A stretch of 52,617 nt of DNA from the NCBI GenBank assembly GCA_036940085.1, contig JALLBK010000015.1, positions 1-52,617 of the forward strand, in the 5' to 3' direction. Numbering within the stretch: the first letter of the stretch is position 1; each line of letters begins with the position of its first letter. Origin of the DNA: Discostella pseudostelligera. Its lineage: Eukaryota; Bacillariophyta; Thalassiosirophyceae; Thalassiosirales; Thalassiosiraceae. A model generated the notes under the pieces. The model worked only from the letters and a program-made list of their open reading frames with translations, was not told the DNA's origin and made no database searches. This document shows, one piece after another, positions 30,201 through 42,700 of the stretch. Both the position numbers and the translations under genes were made by a program.

Positions 30201-30835
30201 GTGCTGATCATTGCTGCTTACTTAGTTTGCTGGCGTCGCGACAGCCGTCGGCGCCGGAGATAATATCGACTTCATCATCGTCAATCGTCGTGTGATTTTT
30301 TTGTTGGGTTGGCTGCTGCGGTAGGAGAAGTATCAAGATACAATTTTCCCGCCAAAACTTGCATTCTTCCCGATAGATTCCGCCGTGTAATAGGAACCCA
30401 ATTCAAATTCAAATTCGAGAAATCAGTCGACGGTAGGAAACAGTACATAATCGTAATGAACGGCATTCCGACGTGGAGTATATGGCGATTTCAAATTTGA
30501 GAACCTGCTTGAGCATACTGAATTCCGACGTTCTCAATGAAGACCCATTGAATTTCAAGTTTAACTGCGAGAAAGCACAATCGCCAACTTTAGGCATATC
30601 TTGATTCTCGCCAATGAATCTTTCCGTCGCGCGGAGTTCTCGTTTTGACAACCCGCAACCCGCAACCCGCCAATCAATCCGAACCCACCGATGCTATGGT
30701 GACGATGACGATGGCGACGGTATCAAGTGGAGATAAATATTTCATCTGCGGGTGCATCGGCATCGGCTGCATGCCTGCATCTTCCTACTACCTACCTCAA
30801 AACACCCATTCTCTGGGGTGATTTAGCTGCAAAAA
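30201..30835. promoter_or_regulatory. Divergent region between esterase and CoA-transferase
   Basis: One E2F-like box (TTTTCCCGCCAAAACTT, 30344-30360) lies 140-160 bp upstream of the esterase start. A direct repeat of CAACCCGC is near 30655. No coding frame is convincing. Confidence 0.4.
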
Positions 30836-33833
30836 ATGATAGTCATGCAACGGTGCAGACATCACCTCCCCACTGTTCGTCGGTGCGTCCGGTACAGCGT
30901 CGGAGTATTCACATCGTCGACATTGACAACTACTATTGATGTTTCGCGGTTCTGTGTAGATTTGACTTCGGGTTGCAACGGTAGCATCATTGGGGTCGTC
31001 AGCAGGCGACTGACAACTGACAATTATTTATCGTACGACGCATTCACTGGTGGTGATTCTTTCGTTGATACAAGCCCGTCGACATCACCAATTCCTCGCA
31101 TACCAACCCATGCTGCACACAAGGTTTGCACTCCATCAGATGCTGTCTCTTTGATATCGAGGGGGGATACAATTGCGTAAGTAAATTGCCAGCTGATCGT
31201 ATTAAAACATCCATGCTATGATTTATTTGCTTAGTACCAATGTTGCACGCAATTATTACACAACAGTGTCAGTGGCTTTGTAGCACAAGGATCGCCAGAT
31301 CTTATTCTCAAATCATTGGCGGATCGATATGAACAAGAGTTCAAGGATGGGATCAAAGATGGAGTAGGGAATTTAACACTTCTGTTTGGTGGCGGTCCAG
31401 GAGATTGGGAAAGTCGGGGATTGAATTACTTGGCGAAGATACCTCAATTGGAGGATGGGACTACTGCACTTCCAATGATTAAACGTGCCATTGGGGCGCA
31501 TTTTGGTCAAGTTCCAATGATTGGGGACCTCGTCTTAAAGAATCAAATTGAAGCGTGGACACTACCTCTTGGTTCGATTTCGAGAATGATTCGAGCACAG
31601 GCTACCCACTCACCGGGTCATATCACAACCATTGGCTTGGGTACCTATGTCGATCCAACTCCTGGCGTGGGCAATGGAGGTGCGGTCAATGATTTGGCTC
31701 GTAAGTCGCCACTACACGAAAAGCTTGTAACGAAATTGACAGTGGGCTATGGAGAAGAAATGAAGACTGACTATTTGTTGTACAAGGCATTGCCGATTCA
31801 AGTTGGGATAATTCGTGCAACTACCGCGGATAGCAGTGGCAACCTTTCATTCGAGCATGAGTCATTGCGTTGCGATCAACTTTCAGTGGCAATGGCAGCG
31901 AGGAATAGCGGTGGGGTTGTAATTGCCCAAGTGAAACGATTGAGTCAAGTAGGTTCTTTACCGTCACGGAGCGTTCTAGTCCCAGGATCGATGGTGAGTA
32001 GCACAATTCGCCATTGTTTCACCCTCCATTACTATGCTCAACTCACATATGATGTGCAGGTGGACTGTGTTGTTGTCGTGGAGGACGAGGATCATTGCAA
32101 ATACCACCCGATGAGCTACACTACTCCTCACTCTCCGGTTCTTGCAGGAGAAATCAGAAGCCCCATTGAAGATTCGTCACGATTGCCACTCAACGAGCGC
32201 AAAGTAATTGCTAGGAGAGCAAGTCGGGTGCTCAAGCCAGGACAGACTGTAAATCTAGGCATTGGATTGCCTGAAGGCGTTGCTAGTGTTGCGGGAGAGG
32301 AGGGAATGCTTCCGTACATCACATTAACAACTGAGCCAGGTAAGAAGAGCGTTCGTGCATTCATTACAGATGAGATCAATAATCAACACTCACCGCTTGT
32401 TGCAACTTGAGCAGGTTCGTTTGGGGGTATGGTAAGTTCTGAGTATGACTTGTATGTTTGAAAAAAATATTGATTGTCCTCACAAATCGCTGCGAATTAT
32501 GATAGCCAGCGTCAGGGAAAAACTTCGGGCCTAGCTCAAACGCCGATGCGCTCATTGAAATGAACCAGCAGTTTGATTTTTATGACGGCGGTGGCTTGGA
32601 TGTTGCGTTCCTCGGCGCAGCTGAGATTTCAGCATCGGGCGATGTCAACGTCTCTAGGATGGGACCCTCTCGTATCACCGGTCCAGGAGGGTTCATCGAC
32701 ATTACTCAAGCCACCCGTAAGGTGTGCTTTATGTGTCCGTTCACTGCGAAGGGATTGGAGATTGCGTTCGACGAAGAAAAAGGGAGCATGTCCATCGTGA
32801 AGGAGGGAACGGTTAAAAAGTTTGTGAATAAGGTATTTGAGACAACATTCAGTGGTGATGAATGCGTGAGAAGAGGACAACATGCACTCTATGTTACAGA
32901 GCGATGTGTCTTCAGAAGGACTGCGGCTCATGATGTGCTAGAATTGATTGAAATTGCGCCTGGTGTGGATCTCGAAAAGGATGTTCTGCAGCAAATGGAA
33001 TTTACACCAGCCATCAGCAACGATCTCAAAATTATGGACCATCAATATTTCAGGAGTAAGAAAATGAATCTTCAATTCTTTCGATCATTGGCCGATAGAT
33101 GCACGTACCACGAAGACGATCATGTGCTGTTTATCGATTTATTTGGTGTATGCCTCACAAATGAGGAGGAAGTTGATTGGATTGTTGTAAGTAAATTCAT
33201 GTTGTATCATGTTTGATGTCATCGATTTCTAACGCCCTTCTCGTTAATATTACGCAGAATTCATTTCATGAGGTCGTTCGCCCAATCACCTACAGCAAAG
33301 GCCCCGTCGATGTGGTCGTTAGCTACACTGGATTTTACTTGAAGACAGGTGAGAATCCGGATTGCCTTCTTGTTTTTGCCTATCATGTCAGCAAGCAAAT
33401 CCTCACGGTTGTGTTGAAATGACATTGAACGTGCAGGTTTAGAAGATTATTTTGCGCAAGGGGTGAAAGATATAGAGAGAAGGTATTACAAGTCGGTGAA
33501 GCGTTTCTCTGGAAAGGCATTTCGGCCTTCGCTGCTGAGGAAAAAGGTTGGTGTCAAAGCATGGAATGAGAATGAGATGTTCAGACTCTTCGACGAAGAG
33601 AATACTGGATCTATCAGCCCCGAACAGCTGCGACGTGGTATAAAGAAGAAATTTGGTCTGACGTTGAAGCAACATGAGCTCGAGGAGCTTTGCAGAGAAA
33701 AAATTACCCTTCAAAGTGAGTGTACCCTTATATTCTACAATTCTTTCAACGTCATCAATCTAAGTCTTACTTTGACGGTACAGACTTTCCTGATGTATTG
33801 GCAAAATGCCTCTCTGATTTTCGAATGGAGTGA
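30836..33833 (+). CDS. Family I CoA-transferase (propionate/acetoacetate type) with C-terminal EF-hand-like extension (8 exons, 821 aa)
   Basis: Spliced model join(30836..31176, 31267..31993, 32060..32339, 32415..32431, 32506..33186, 33258..33348, 33437..33715, 33784..33833); all phases agree. The N-terminus (MIVMQRCRHHLPTVRRCVRY) is Arg-rich and lacks acids, as in mitochondrial presequences. The alpha half starts KVCTPSDAVSLISRGDTIA-VSGF and contains GNLTLLFGGGPGD. The beta half has TVNLGIGLPEGVA and the active-site stretch TTEPG-SFGGM-PASGKNFG, where the Glu is the expected CoA-thioester nucleophile. FDFYDGGGLDVAFLG follows. The remaining C-terminal part (DYFAQGVKDIERRYYKSVKR) matches the tail of bacterial fused CoA-transferases. 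It is then extended by FRLFDEENTGSISPEQL, an EF-hand-like loop with Gln at position 12. The enzyme would move CoA between short-chain acids in mitochondria (inference). Confidence 0.88.
31994..32059 (+). other. Stop-free 66-nt intron in the CoA-transferase gene
   Basis: GTGAGT donor and GTGCAG acceptor flank 22 codons without a stop. Removing it joins VPGSM to VDCVVVV as in the family; retaining it would insert 22 residues in frame. Confidence 0.8.
32415..32431 (+). other. 17-nt micro-exon of the CoA-transferase gene
   Basis: Bounded by TGAGCAG and GTAAGTT, it completes a split Gly codon and encodes SFGGM between the active-site TTEPG and PASGKNFG. Omitting it breaks the frame, and including it restores the family motif. 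Confidence 0.87.
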
Positions 33834-33970
33834 AAGACCTAGTGAAGAAGACCCTCACGGGATAACGATTCACATAACAAATAGCTATTCGATATGGGGA
33901 AGAGCAGCCATTCCGCCTCGAGCAGTAATCATCAATTTTTCAGAATTCTAGGGAAGATTAGGGTATTAAA

Positions 33971-36900
33971 TTATCTCTTTGAAGCCGACGCTTTCAGCAT
34001 TTTATTCTCGAACTGTAACTTCTCTAATTCTGATTCTTGAGCAGCAAACGCTTCCGCAAACTTATCAACATCATCATTCAACTCATTAAACTCGTCACAT
34101 TTCTCCTCAAGTTGTTTTGCTAAAGCATGCTTTTCTGCGGTAACAGCTTCAAGATCCTCTCTCAAACTTCTATTTATTCTCTTCATATCATCTAATTCGT
34201 ACATGGCCAGTCTCCTGTTTCGTTCCATGTCAACATTGAAATCGTCGAGCCGGCTCATCCTTGATTCGTCCTCCGACTCAGGTGCCGTATTGTCTTCAAG
34301 ACTGTACTCTATTACACTTGATTTTGTGTTTGGCAAGTATTCGTGGTCCGGAATATCGTCAGCGACAGTATGAACCCTCAACAAATCAGCCTGAGTTCGT
34401 AAAGAGTCCGTACCAATGATTTTTGAACTTGCGAGTGCAATATTTTGTTTCTTGACTCCATCTAAGTTCTCCTTCAGGTGACAAAGCTCCTCCTCGCACG
34501 CAATCAACTCGGATTGTATTATTTTGTTCACTTGCTTCAGATCGTCACGATCTCGAATAATGACGTCCTTTTCAGACCTGAGGACTAAAATCTCCGTGGT
34601 GGCATCCCCAAGCCTATTTTCAGCAATTTCTTTTTCTTTCGCCAACTGATCCAATGCACTTCGAAGAAACAAAACTTCAGCACCATCAGTGTCTAATGGA
34701 TTCAAGCCTCGAACACTGGCACCGCTTCCATTCTTGTGAGCTGTAATATCATCGTTAGCTTGTTCTAGCTGATTTATTGCATTTTTTTTTGCTTTCGTCA
34801 CCCGATCCAAGGTAGCAATATCAGCATCGTCACCTGGGTTAAAGCCACAATCGCCTGTACGGTTCAACTCGGACTGGACTTGCTTGGGTTCTTCACAATC
34901 ACGGATAGCGACATAGCTCCCAGACTCCATCATTAAAATCCTTCTGTTCGCTTGGTCCAACTTAGTTTCAGCAATCTCTTTTTCATTCCAAAGCTGGGCC
35001 AATGCAGCACGAAGCGAATGCACTTCAGACACACTCGTGTCCGATATTTCAACAGCCGATTTCGTCACGTTAGCTTCGTTGGCACACTTTATCATGTTTA
35101 GCTCATTGCGGAGGGCTTTTGCTTCTTCTCGTAACCTGTCTCGTTCTTGCATCACAATGCTCAAGTTCCTAGACTCGGCTTTTCTCGCTCCGAGCTCGGA
35201 TCGGGCCGCATGACATCTCAATGCACACTGAATCAGGACCGCTGCCTTTCTTCTCCTTTGATAGCGTTCTAATGCAATGTGTCCCCGCCATTGCGTCTGT
35301 ATGTACGAAGACATTTTGTCGCGTTTCATCCGATGGTAAAACTGTCGGCCAACAATGCCACGATAATGGGATTGACACCAATTCGATATCGCTACTAAAG
35401 AAAGGAAAATATTCCTTGCCCTATATTTGCGCCAAGATGTTTGGATGACGATGGAATTCCGTTGCCGCCGCATATTCGCGACAACATTTACCGCCAAAAC
35501 TTTCCGAATGAAGGATTGCATCTTGACGAGAGCATTTAATGCATTGGCCAAGATATTTTGACATAAATACCTTCGCATTTTCTTTTGGAGTGTGATTGCA
35601 GCTGATACGACTCTTTCTCGACGTAACTTTTCCAGCAATTCATGTGCCTGATGGTACAGAAATACCTTTGTCTTCCCAACTTGAACACCCGCCTCAAGTT
35701 GATAATCTCTTTCTCTAATTGATTCAAGGAGAGTCTTGACTGAATGTTGCATTGTCATGAGATTCAAGGTCAGAATTGATGCCTGATAGTTATGCCATCA
35801 AATATTAGAAACGATTCTTACCAGCGCTGTTCTTCTTGTTCAGGTTGATTGATTTCCCTCCCAACATGTGGTACCTTGCAACAAATTGGCTATGAGAGAA
35901 TCGATGTGGATAGCCTAGACGGCTGACTTGCACAGCCTCTATCACTCCAGCACAGCGTAGCTGGTTGGATACCAACGCCTCATCAAAGTGATGTGGGGTA
36001 AAGAGGGTGTTCGGCTTTAAGCAACGGATGTAGTGTGGTGACGTGCTATCAATCTTCCGGCGTAGGTCATGTAACTGAGAGCTAAATTGGACACCCACGG
36101 TGGGGCGCTGCGTCCCGCTAGTTTGCTTTCCTCCCTTTGATGAAGGAGATAACGGTGATGAAATTATCGACGAGCGAGGCACTAGAATTTGGGCAAGAGT
36201 TCTGACGAAGCCGTTTGTGGACGACAGCATCAAATTCAATCCATTTTTGGGTAGCTCATCTCTATTCTTCTCGACAAATCCGTCCACATCGTATTCCACT
36301 ACGCCTGCGTAATGATGAACTGCAAACATTTGTTCAGCCCTCTGCCGAGAATCGGCCTCAAATCGTGTATGATTCGAGCACTTCTCATACATGCAATGTG
36401 CAAACGATTTGTCGCTTGCTCGAGGCATCCGACATTGATCATGCAATACGTTGAAAATTCCCAACCCTTTCGAGTCGAGTAAATCTAACACATCTTGGTT
36501 TTCAGGAAACTCAATAAAGGACCACGGAATACCTTCCCGATCATATTCTTCTTGCTCACGTTTCAGGACAAACCTATTAAACTGCTGCTGTAATGCTTCG
36601 TTGCAATAATTTATACATAATTGTTCAAACGAATTTGTTTGAAATGACTCAAAGCCAAAGATATCCTGAATGATGGCAATATGCGGAGTCAAAATGAGGT
36701 TGATAGAGAGTGAACGTAAAAGAACCTCGATTGTGGGTGAGGCAACGACTCTTACCAAGATTCCTATTGATGATTCCTTCACCAAACGACCCCTTCCCGC
36801 TCGGCTACGTTCGGCAGCCAGTTGGTTCGGGCTACTAGCATTGCCAGAGGCAACGCTTGAATTTATTCTCCTCACCAAATATTCAAATACAGCTCCATAT

Positions 36901-39032
36901 GTCGCTTTGATCAGTGCTTCCACTCCCTTCGCGGCCTGTTCCTGTGTCAGTACGCGTTGGTGAGTTTCGCTAGTACCGCCCCTGTTGTGGTGTACTCTTC
37001 CCAAACCGTTAGCACCACCGCCATCGCCGCCAATTGTTATTTCGTGATAGCAAACGGCAGAATTTAAATTGTCCACTGATATACCTAACAGGTTGACGAC
37101 ATATCCCAAATGCGGATTTGTCTCATCCAACGCGCATTCGTCACCTACAATTCGACCCGTCGAAACATCTTTCTGAACAAACGTCAAGTTGGCGGCGTGG
37201 AGCAATGATGCGATAACTTGTAGCACATTGGATAAGTCACAAGGAGTAAATCCCATTGCTGTCATTGCATGCTTTGTATTCCAAAACGTTTGCTGGTCAG
37301 GCACGCCATCGCGACGATCATAAGTGCCGGAATTGTTGAGCATCCGAAAGTCTTCCATGTCATAGTCCAGAAGACCAAGGTCATTGAAAGAGACAACGCC
37401 CCCTTCATTATCCGTACCCTTAACTATGCCGTAATCATCATCTTCTTCTGCATACTTCATGCTGAACAGCTCGTAAAATATGTGATAGTTTCGTTCTCCC
37501 GATGACTGATGCACAAGCCGCACCTTCTCAAGCAGGTACGTTTCAATGGATGCACCGACCAATGAAGCAACAGGCAAGTTAATACCCGATGATGACGACG
37601 ATGATGGTAGCGATGACAAGAACTTCATCTCAATATACTTTCCAAAGCGGCTCGAATTATCATTTCGCACAGTCCGTGCATTTCCAAAGGATTCGAGGAT
37701 GGGGTTTGATTCTAGTATACGCTTTTCGATAGACATTCCTATATCGTTGGGAGATGATGATGATGATGATGATGATGACGACGACGATGTATTTATTTTT
37801 TGTACGGAAGAGGATGATGTGCATAATAGACTATCGTCCCCATCACTACCAGCAAATGCACCACCATTTGATAGTTTGGATAGGTATGTCATAAGCAGCT
37901 TCGTAGTAACCGTCTTCCCCGCACCAGATTCGCCACTGACCAAAATCGATTGATTGACCTTCTCATTATCCGCATCGACACTCTCTCTCCTTTTCCCTGC
38001 TGATGATACTGTCGAAGTTGCTCTATTATACGCAGCATCATAACCGCTAGCAGTGCTCTTGTGATGCACCCTCGTTATCATTGTTCGAAATGTACGATCC
38101 GCAACAGCGTAGACATGTGGTGGTAATGTCGATGATGAGGATGACGAATTGTTGGTATCGTCACTAGTGTCATCCCCTCCATGCTCTATCCTTATCATCT
38201 CGTTAATCCATCGTTTTTCACCGTCTAACTTGTATTGATGCATGGTATTTTCTCCGTACAAGGACAGTCTGTTGCTACTGAGAGACCTATTTCCGACATT
38301 GTCGCCCCCCTCCTCCTCGTCATCGTCGTTCGCAATCTGGAAGGGATTCACAGCAAGCAGTATAGACCCAGTATCTGTGTATACATTATGAATATCATGA
38401 CTTTGTTCGCGCGTCCTTTGATAATATCGATGTCGTAATGCATTCACTACGGATGGTTCGTGGAGGTGAGTCAATTCAATGAGATTGTGTGGCGGTTGGG
38501 ATGGATTGCGATCCGCCACATCCATGCTATCATTGCCATCATAGTCCTCATTTTCGAAACGATGCATAAAATCATGAATTTCCCAGGAATTGGCCAGCAC
38601 AATATCTCCACTTTCTAGATATTTGGACGCGATGTTCTCGGGAAGTGTGTGTAGTTCGTAGTTCAAGTCCGAAGTGCGTTGTTCCATGAGAGTGAAATGA
38701 TATTCGACCAGTGTAGCAGATGAAGATGGTGCTGATGAGGATAAATCTGCGGTAGGTGGTGATGGTGTAGTGGCAGGCTGCGAGGAGCAGGAAAAATATC
38801 CGGGAGTCCATTTCCACAAATCATCAAGATCATTGTTGATTGTTGTCGATGCTGATGTTGTGCGTTGGCGTCGGTGGCCATTCTTGGTAGGACTATTGCC
38901 GCCTTGGGTAGGAGAAATGCATGAAGTTCCATCACTGCGAAGTTTTACCCACACATATGTCTTCTCGTGGCTGCTGTACGGATTATGATGTTGATTACTC
39001 ATTTCAGACATTAAGAGAGCATCTGCTGTCAT
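33971..39032 (-). CDS. Myosin heavy chain with IQ motifs and coiled-coil tail (1629 aa)
   Basis: Spliced model complement(join(33971..35739, 35822..36665, 36756..39032)). The motor has the P-loop GESGAGKT near residue 367, switch I NSSRFGKY near 465, a relay segment ILDIFGFESF and the actin-binding SSTSPHYIRCLKPN region. The converter region ends YQLEAGVQVGKTKVFL. About five or six IQ motifs follow (ITLQKKMRRYL, IQTSWRKYRAR, IQTQWRGHIA, LIQCALRCHAA), then a coiled coil to the C-terminus with no recognised cargo domain. The 82-nt intron uses a CATTCAG acceptor 30 nt past an alternative CAG; only this choice keeps phase and gives NSAVKTLLES. The 90-nt intron at the relay is stop-free. Low-complexity Ser and Asp/Ser runs expand surface loops. 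Several diatom myosin classes exist; I cannot assign one. Confidence 0.9.
36666..36755 (-). other. Stop-free 90-nt intron at the myosin relay
   Basis: The GTAAGAG donor and ATTCAG acceptor enclose 30 open codons. Splicing joins SIGIL to DIFGFE, the conserved relay start; retention would insert 30 residues there and probably inactivate the motor. Confidence 0.82.
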
Positions 39033-39769
39033 CCTACGGCCGCGGTGCCCTTCGATGAATGCAGCCCGTCACCCTCGCACGGAGTCCCAGTCTAGTCGTC
39101 ATCTAACCATCTCCTTGGGAGTAATACCGTGGTCATGACCCATAAAGCTACCGATGTCGGTCAAGAAGATCATTATGGTCGATATGGATAATGGTAATGG
39201 ATATGGGTCAAAGGTCGCTCATGGTCATGCACTGTGACTGTGGGCTGTGGGCAGTGGGGGTGGAGGAGCGGAGGTGCGCAAAGCAAGCTTCCCGCCAACA
39301 CTTCCCGCCAAATCTTTCGCCATGCAGGACACTTGGCACTTAGCCGTTCTGGAGTCGCGTCGCTTCGGGTTCAGTGTCCTAGAGACAACATCAACCGCCC
39401 TCTCGGCATTATTACTAGCACCCCTGCCATAGATGGTGGTACTATCTAATGAAACATACTTTGCCATGACTGCCAAGCACTTTTCCTCGAATTTCAAGGT
39501 TCTGGGCGAGCTGGGCTAAGTAGTAGTACTATCTTGGGAACGCTTCATCCCTACTTGGCGGGCACTTTGGTATCATCTCTGCCCTCTGCCCAATAAGGTA
39601 CTATGCGTTGCAGAGAATCATTTGTCTGGCGATACCGGTGGTATCGTTTAGGCGCGGCGCAAAAAACAAGGTTTAAAACCGCGACCTTAAGGGTTTAACC
39701 ATTTTTTCATGATTTCTGTCAGTACTGATTCCTATGTAGTTCGATGTCATATTTTGTGTTNGTGATGAC
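39033..39769. promoter_or_regulatory. Divergent region between myosin and HMG/MBD gene, with an assembly N
   Basis: Two adjacent E2F-like boxes lie at 39289-39300 (TTCCCGCCAACA) and 39302-39320 (TTCCCGCCAAATCTTTCGC). A single N at 39761, nine bases before the downstream start codon, marks a contig join. The 5' end of the downstream gene and this promoter may therefore be incomplete. Confidence 0.5.
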
Positions 39770-42700
39770 ATGGCTGCTGCTGATGAAGATGATCATGCCC
39801 TACAAGTACAAGTGGAAGCCATGGACACTTCGGAACCAGAAGAAGCAGCTGATGATGCCGACGTGGAGGATGTCGAAGTTGAAGTGTTGGACGACCTTGA
39901 CGACGACGACGATGATGATGATGACATGGAAGGAGAGGAGGAAGAAGAAGATGATGATGACATCCCCATGGCAGTTCCGGTAAACGACGTCGACGATGAT
40001 GATGATGAAGACAATGAAGAAGAAGATGATGATGATGATGATGATGAGGTAGTCACTGCGTCAATTATTGTGGAGGGCAGTGGGCGCACTGCGAAAGAAG
40101 ATTCCACCACCACTATGGAATATTATGAAGCGGCGGATAAAGGCAAAGCGAAGATGAAGATGAGCCACAAGGACATCATCAACACAAAGAAGAAGCAGCA
40201 GCTCCCATCCTCCGGACGAATTGTTGCCAAGAGCACTCCTGGCGGCGGTGGTAGTAGCAGCAGTGGAAGATCTACAAAGAAAACCAACAGTGGTGGTAGC
40301 AATAGTGTGGCCACTGCCGCCGCGGCAGCGACTGCTGTCATCCATTCACTCAACTCCACGCGCAGTATTGGAAGGCCAGATAGTTTCTCACCATCCTCGC
40401 GCTCTTCCTCGGCTACCAGTCTTTTTTCTCCACACCACCAGGGAGGAGGAGGAGGAGGAGCAGGAGGTGGAGGCACTACCGCCAACAACAACAACACTAA
40501 CCAAAAAGTTGGTGGCTATCAAGGTATGTACCGCTCGGCAGCCGCAGCACATCGTCATCGTCAAATCCACATTCCACCCATTGGTTCCCCCGGTTTGCTC
40601 ATGGTGCCTACCGTCGCCAATACATCCTCCATTACACCACCCATTGCTACCGCGGCGGATAGGGAAAAATGGTTTGTCAAGGTGGCGACAACTGCTAATA
40701 ACAATAATAATGGGAAGAAGGAGGATGATGTGGTGATTATGGAGGAGTACATTTTACCCTCGACGGTGTTCCGACAGAGTATGATTGCTGGGGGGTATAC
40801 TTACAATGCTGCACCACCATCACCACCATCATCATCATCGGCACAGCAACGACTACAGCAACCACCGCCACCAAAACAGCAGCAACAACAAGTGGTCGTC
40901 ATCGAAAGGGGAAGCAGCACCGAACGCAATGTGGGGGATATGTTCGATTCCGACGCGGGTGGGTTATATTTGCATTTTCCGGAATTGATTCCTCTTAGTT
41001 TATGGCATCGACGGTTTGGGGATGATGATCAGGATATGCTTGATGAGGAAGATTGGCGGAATGATGAATTTGGTAGTGGTGTCAATACTACTACTGCTAC
41101 TACCTCGAATAACACTGCCACCACCCAAAACAAGGTGAAGAATGAGAATGGCAATCAAGGGGAGGGAGTTGGAGAGTCCACAACATCCACCACCACCACC
41201 ACTAGTCGAGGACCCAAGGGTGCCCGATCCTCCTACATCTTCTTCACCAACGATCAACGTCCATTAATGATGAAACAATTTCCTGGTATGCGGTTTACCG
41301 AACAGGGGATAATTATGGGTGAACGATGGCGGGCATTGACACCCGAGGAGAAACGTCCGTATGAGAATTTAGCAGCGGAGGATAAGGAACGGCATGCACG
41401 TGAGATGAAGGAGTATATTGCCATTGTGAAGAAGGAGGTGCGAGAGGAGAAACAACAGCAACAACAACAGCAACTGAACGGGAAGCGGGAGGAGGATGGC
41501 GGGTGGGAGGAGGATGGAGAGAACAATAGTCCCTCGAAATTAAGTTTGGCGAAGAAAGAAAGGAGGGATGATTCGAACGGAGCAGGCATGAAGCGAGTAG
41601 GCAACGGACGGTCGTCATCGTCGTCGGGGAAGAACAAGCCCGAAGACAGGGGACAACGTCTTGTCGATGCCATGATACTTGGCCTGTGCAAAATGCTAGG
41701 CGAGAAGGTGAACCGTGAAGAGGTGATGACGGAAGATGGTGACGAGCCAAAGCCTGTGGATTCATCGGAAGAAGTCAAGTCGAACGAAGTTGAAGACGCT
41801 GGCACTACAAGTGCAACTACTGCTGCTGCCACCGACGACTCCACTACCGCCATCGACGCCGACGCCAACCCGGAGAACAATGCCCCCACACGGCCACGTC
41901 GTGTCTCACCGCCAGACCTCACTGTNCGACGCCGACGCCAACCCGGAGAACAATGCCCCCACACGGCCACGTCGTGTCTCACCGCCAGACCTCACTGTAC
42001 AGGAGTTACCCCAATTCACTCCCCATCCCTCCCATCCACGAACGCGCCCCCGTCCACGTCCCTACGCCCCCCTCTCCTTCCTTGACATGATACCCATCTC
42101 ATTAACATCCACCTACCCCCCATCCTACGTCGTAAAACGACGTGCCTATGCACAAGCAGTTAAGGATCGGGAACATGCCATTATCGAAGCCCAAGAGGCC
42201 AAGGATGATTATGATGATGCCCAAGAGAAGTACGTGGCACATGTCGAGGCGTGGGATCGCATGTTGGAATATCAAAAGGTGCAAATTGCCAAACGGGAAG
42301 CAGAAGCAAAGCGTGAGAGGGAGGAGGAGATATTCAAACAGTTGGAGGATGGCGTTGGAACAATCATCCATAGACCAAGTACTCCACCTCCGGAAGATCC
42401 CATGGACTGCATGCCACCACGTCCGGAGCCGCCTGGTCCGGCGCGCATCGTTTCGATACCTGACATTCCGACTCCGCCTAGTCCACCACCAGTGGTAGAA
42501 ATGGATGAGACTGAAGTTGTAGAAGTGGATGGAAATGTTGAGATAATGAATGAAGACGCCAAATCCTCCTCTTCTTCCTCCTCCGTCATCGTCCCAATGC
42601 GAGTACCAAAAGTCAACAAGAAACTAATCCAACATCTTGACCCCGCCTGCTTCCTTCCCACCATGTCTGGACGATACTTAGGACTCTTATCCAATCATAT

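Noticed and set aside
35740..35767. CAG acceptor nearer the donor in the last myosin intron
   Set aside because: Using it puts the tail out of frame; the CATTCAG site 30 nt further on keeps phase and restores the converter sequence.
39793..41257. Ser/Thr/Leu-rich minus-strand ORFs
   Set aside because: They are shadows of poly-Asp/Glu and low-complexity codons of the HMG-box gene.
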